From the NCBI GenBank assembly GCA_964448055.1, contig CAYUVB010000038.1:1-15189 (forward strand): a stretch of 15,189 nt of DNA. The letters are read 5' to 3'. The DNA comes from WANQ01 sp964448055. Lineage in GTDB: Archaea > Thermoproteota > Thermoprotei_A > Sulfolobales > WANQ01. Shown piece by piece: positions 14,281 through 15,189 of this stretch; positions within the stretch are counted from its first letter, which is position 1, and every line of letters starts with the position of its first letter. The translations under genes were made by a program, and so were the position numbers. The notes under the pieces were generated by a model. It did not search any database. It was not told the DNA's origin and was given only the letters and a program-made list of their open reading frames with translations.

Positions 14281-14302
14281 TGTTGCCTACACTAGAATAT
14301 TG

Positions 14303-15160
14303 ATGCGGGGCGGGCGGGCAGGTCTAATTGTAAATGTGGAAACTAGCTATATAAGTCTGGCCGGTGTTATTAGCGCTGAACTCAAAGAATCGCACAACAT
14401 TAACATTACTGAGGCCGGCATCCTTCGGAAGTTATGCGAAATAGAGAGTTTGGTTTCCCCAGGCACAATACGCTACGCGGCCCAGCACCCGCGTTCTCGG
14501 AAGGCTCGCGCGCTACGCGCACTACGAGTTCTTGTTAACTCCCCTAGATTCGTCGCAACAGCCGATATATGTCTAATGTATGCATGGATCCGATTAGCTA
14601 CTGCACTGTGCACAAACATGACCATTGTTGATGTTGTTATACGGTTTGAAGAGCGCATAGACGTCTACAACCCCCGTATGCTCAGACAATTAATGCGTAA
14701 GCTAGCGCGCGAACTAGACGAATGGCTCTTAGTAATCATTGCTGGTGCAGGTCGCGTACAGAAAACCGAACCAGTAATTCACATTTTAGTCGCAACAGTC
14801 ATGCCAATACACCTCTTGCGGGAACTAGTTCGGAGCGTTGCTCGGAGGGTCCTCGGAAGAAATGTTCAAGTTAGGCTCTCGCCCTCACAGAGCATTCAGC
14901 ATTCAATAAACAAGGTCATATATGTCATGACCCACCATACCACATATACCCCAACACACCGAACACACAATCACCAACGAACAAGCAACAAAACACAACC
15001 TAGGATAAAAGAGAATATGAGAGTATGTGTACATCACAATCAGAGTTCATGTGAGTGTAGGACTTCTAGTTTCCAGATTAGAGAAAACTCGGATAAGCCT
15101 GGTAGTGCGGAGAATGCCGGGTGCTCGGGTAGCGCCGGCTCCGAAGGCCTGTACTTATAA
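14303..15160 (+). CDS. Unrecognised protein of the repeat-rich region
   Basis: I do not recognise this protein. From ATG 14303 it has 285 residues. Residues 1-205 look folded: alternating hydrophobic and charged segments (GLIVNVETSYISLAGVIS, RALRALRVLVNSPRF, WLLVIIAGAGR, IHILVATVMPIHLLRELV) with many Arg, net basic, compatible with nucleic-acid binding. From about residue 209 the tail is low-complexity, rich in Thr, His, Asn and Gln, then Cys and Ser (CVHHNQSSCEC), and may reflect loss of the true stop or a frameshift. The gene is more GC-rich than the core genome. GTG 14234, inside an iteron, would add 23 residues and is less likely. The gene faces away from the ribbon-helix-helix gene across the repeat region. 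Confidence 0.5.
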   Translation: MRGGRAGLIVNVETSYISLAGVISAELKESHNINITEAGILRKLCEIESLVSPGTIRYAAQHPRSRKARALRALRVLVNSPRFVATADICLMYAWIRLATALCTNMTIVDVVIRFEERIDVYNPRMLRQLMRKLARELDEWLLVIIAGAGRVQKTEPVIHILVATVMPIHLLRELVRSVARRVLGRNVQVRLSPSQSIQHSINKVIYVMTHHTTYTPTHRTHNHQRTSNKTQPRIKENMRVCVHHNQSSCECRTSSFQIRENSDKPGSAENAGCSGSAGSEGLYL

Positions 15161-15189
15161 GCTTCTGTCCCATTAAACAATATAGAGTC

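Noticed and set aside
14234..14302. GTG 14234 as the start of the rightmost gene
   Set aside because: It lies inside a GTGCACACA repeat, lacks a ribosome binding site, and is upstream of a TATA box positioned for ATG 14303.

Overview
The window looks like a chromosomal contig from a hyperthermophilic crenarchaeon, most probably of the order Desulfurococcales. The evidence is a group II thermosome, RNA polymerase subunit RpoK, a crenarchaeal type IA topoisomerase, and above all a complete cdvA-cdvB-cdvC (ESCRT-III based) cell-division locus. Most of the window is AT-rich, with TATA-box promoters, frequent TTG starts and GAGGTG-like ribosome binding sites. The genus cannot be fixed from the sequence alone.

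Layout. Positions 2-697 (+) are the 3' part of a thermosome gene. Positions 825-2224 (+) hold rpoK and a site-2-protease-type membrane metalloprotease that overlap by one base (TAATG). Positions 2288-4327 (+) are a type IA DNA topoisomerase. It meets an archaeal signal peptidase I (-) tail to tail only 6 bp away, and a strong stem-loop sits over the junction. From 8449 down to 4334, all on the minus strand, runs a membrane and ion-homeostasis cluster: a membrane-protein fragment, an assembly gap of exactly 100 N, TrkH-type K+ channel subunit, TrkA regulator, MscS-type channel, an acidic-tailed zinc-ribbon protein and signal peptidase. Enolase (8508-9839, +) diverges from this cluster.

Positions 9937-10488 (-) encode an unrecognised 183-aa protein that diverges from cdvA across a 75-bp promoter region. 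cdvA (10564), cdvB (11371) and cdvC follow on the plus strand, separated by 90 and 191 bp, so each gene or subgroup may have its own promoter. The cdvC start is better placed at TTG 12474 than at the longer ATG 12417. CdvA has a PRC barrel, a coiled coil and a C-terminal CdvB-binding peptide. CdvB has an ESCRT-III core and a winged helix. CdvC has an MIT domain and an AAA+ ATPase. Together they would form the division ring and remodel it.

Beyond cdvC (13611 to the end) the character changes. The DNA is more GC-rich and looks less like the core genome, with nested inverted repeats, a ribbon-helix-helix regulator (-), and an unrecognised protein (+) diverging from it. The two genes are separated by about 250 bp that hold four GTGCACACA repeats, a second palindrome, paired operator-like boxes and A/C-rich DNA. 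This resembles the replication, partition or control module of an integrated mobile element. That reading is inference and is the most novel part of the window.
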